From Lachnospiraceae bacterium (GTDB lineage: Bacteria > Bacillota > Clostridia > Lachnospirales > Lachnospiraceae): DNA of 64,000 bases. The notes under the pieces were generated by a model. That model worked only from the letters and a program-made list of their open reading frames with translations, was not told the DNA's origin and made no database searches. Shown here piece after piece: positions 62,967 to 64,000 of this stretch. Position numbers and translations under genes: made by a program. The stretch's first letter is position 1, and the number at the start of each line of letters is the position of its first letter. The stretch lies in NCBI GenBank assembly GCA_017622845.1, contig JAGAQJ010000047.1, forward strand, positions 1 through 64,000, written 5' to 3'.

Positions 62967-64000
62967 ATTCCTGTCCGATTATGTCAGAAGGTTCTGTAAG
63001 AGCCTTCAGCGTCTCCCTAAGCGTTTCCACAAGCTGCTCATTATCCGCCCTGTCCCTCACTGCAGTGCGGTACCAGCCAGCTCCCAAGCCGTCAAAATTA
63101 CTGCAGCTTCGAAGCAGCATACCTTTCTCAAGGCATTTTTCAGCCAGCCATTCTGCCTGAGGCTCGTTTTGTACTTCAAAAAGCAGGAAATTTGCAGCCC
63201 CTTCATATACCTTGAAACAATCATATGTATTTTCCAGCTTTTTCAGCTCGTTATACAAAAATATGCGCTCCCCGGCAATCCTTTCTCTGCTCCATTCGTC
63301 AAACCTGTGTTCCTTTATTTCAGAAATCGCCGCAATTCCTGCGCACTGAGCCGGCAGGGAAATGTTCCACGGCTGCAGTGAATCCTTCATTTTTTGTATC
63401 AGTGCCTTGTTCGGGCTAATTCCGTATCCTAACCGAAGACCCGGCATGGCAAAAAGCTTTGTAAACGACTTTAAGATCAAGAGCCTGTCGTATGAAATGC
63501 TTTGGATATCCCTGCATATGGTATAAGACTCATGCCCTTTTACAAGCTCCATGAAGCTCTCGTCCGCTAAAAACCATGCCCCGACGCGCTTACATGCTGC
63601 AATCATTTGCAAAATCAAGCTTTTCTCTATCAGCCTTCCCGTAGGATTATTCGGATTGCAGACACAGACCAATTCAATATCTTCTGTGATTTGATTCAAG
63701 ATATCTTCTGTGATATCAAAGCTGTTATTTTTTGAAAGGTAATATTTTTGCACTGTACAATGCGGAACCTTAGCAGTCAATGCCTGTTCATATTCATAAA
63801 AAGTCGGTGCCGGCAGGAATACTTTTTTAGGCTGCAAAGCATCTGCAAACGAAAAAATAATCTCCGCCGCACCATTTCCGCATACATAATTCTGTTCGTT
63901 CATTCCCCACATCATATCATTTTCTGCATCATATCCTGCAATTGCTTCCGTAAGCCCTGTATTCTGCATCTGCGGATAATGAATGGACAGCTCTACTCCC
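62965..64000 (-). CDS. cobD: L-threonine-O-3-phosphate decarboxylase (partial, runs off right edge)
   Basis: At least 345 residues of a class I/II PLP-dependent aminotransferase-fold enzyme. It reads YVCGNGAAEIIFSFADAL, VCVCNPNNPTGRLIEKSL, ADESFMELV and the PLP-Lys in LILKSFTKLFAMPGLRLGYG. These fit CobD, which makes aminopropanol phosphate for the nucleotide loop of cobalamin, rather than the close relative HisC, given the cobalamin genes in this region. The N terminus lies beyond 64000; the frame is open from the edge (VELSIHYPQMQNT), so the ATG at 63969 is not the true start. Confidence 0.82.
   Translation of the reverse strand, partial: GVELSIHYPQMQNTGLTEAIAGYDAENDMMWGMNEQNYVCGNGAAEIIFSFADALQPKKVFLPAPTFYEYEQALTAKVPHCTVQKYYLSKNNSFDITEDILNQITEDIELVCVCNPNNPTGRLIEKSLILQMIAACKRVGAWFLADESFMELVKGHESYTICRDIQSISYDRLLILKSFTKLFAMPGLRLGYGISPNKALIQKMKDSLQPWNISLPAQCAGIAAISEIKEHRFDEWSRERIAGERIFLYNELKKLENTYDCFKVYEGAANFLLFEVQNEPQAEWLAEKCLEKGMLLRSCSNFDGLGAGWYRTAVRDRADNEQLVETLRETLKALTEPSDIIGQE

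Overview
The window looks like chromosome from a low-GC Firmicute of the Clostridia, most like a gut Lachnospiraceae. The reasons are AT-rich intergenic DNA, strong AGGAGG ribosome sites, single-membrane lipoproteins, the oxygen-independent (cobalt-early, Cbi-type) cobalamin route and clostridial transporter families. Almost every intact gene is on the minus strand, so operons read from right to left. I saw no rRNA, tRNA, CRISPR array or origin.

Region 1 (about 1-6.5 kb) is a defence island: an XRE regulator, a Vsr mismatch nuclease, a HpaII-type C5 methylase and a HpaII-family restriction enzyme, followed by three genes of less certain role. These are a DGQHR-like protein, a HEPN-like protein and a coiled-coil TIR protein. 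The last two are each broken by a single-base change in a homopolymer run. Region 2 (6.5-8.8 kb) is a graveyard of three joined transposon fragments (ISLre2 type, ExeA-like ATPase, IS1634 type) plus a long hairpin repeat.

Region 3 (8.8-18.8 kb) is a MacB-like export operon with three different membrane-fusion genes, a small accessory protein, and a two-component system. The promoters of the regulator gene and of the transporter operon share one direct-repeat motif at identical spacing to the -10 box, so the response regulator probably controls both. Region 4 (18.8-28.9 kb) holds two pairs of half-size ABC exporters, a YbaN/DUF454 protein, a YgbA-type zinc-ligand protein, a cytidylate-kinase-like protein and a MATE pump. 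Region 5 (28.9-33.1 kb) holds a DUF4272 protein, an orphan bioB with a BirA-type operator, a second copy of the hairpin repeat, and a PD-(D/E)XK transposase-like gene between perfect 16-bp inverted repeats.

Region 6 (33.1-52 kb) is a single long cobalamin operon led by a cobalamin riboswitch. In transcription order it carries a lipoprotein cobaltochelatase (CbiK), a beta-rich lipoprotein, a BtuFCD-like importer, CbiA, CbiP, CbiC, a transglutaminase-acetyltransferase fusion, CbiD, CbiL, a Cys-rich unknown, CbiF, CbiG, CbiH and a CobK-CbiE-CbiT triple fusion. Together these cover cobalt insertion through to cobyric acid. CobD (threonine-phosphate decarboxylase) runs off the right edge, so lower-ligand assembly genes probably lie beyond it.

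Region 7 (52-62.8 kb) is a potassium locus: kdpFABC, a Ktr/Trk-type channel pair, two small membrane proteins and kdpDE. It sits between cobD and the main cobalamin operon. A conserved AT-rich motif upstream of both kdpF and the Ktr gene suggests common KdpE control.
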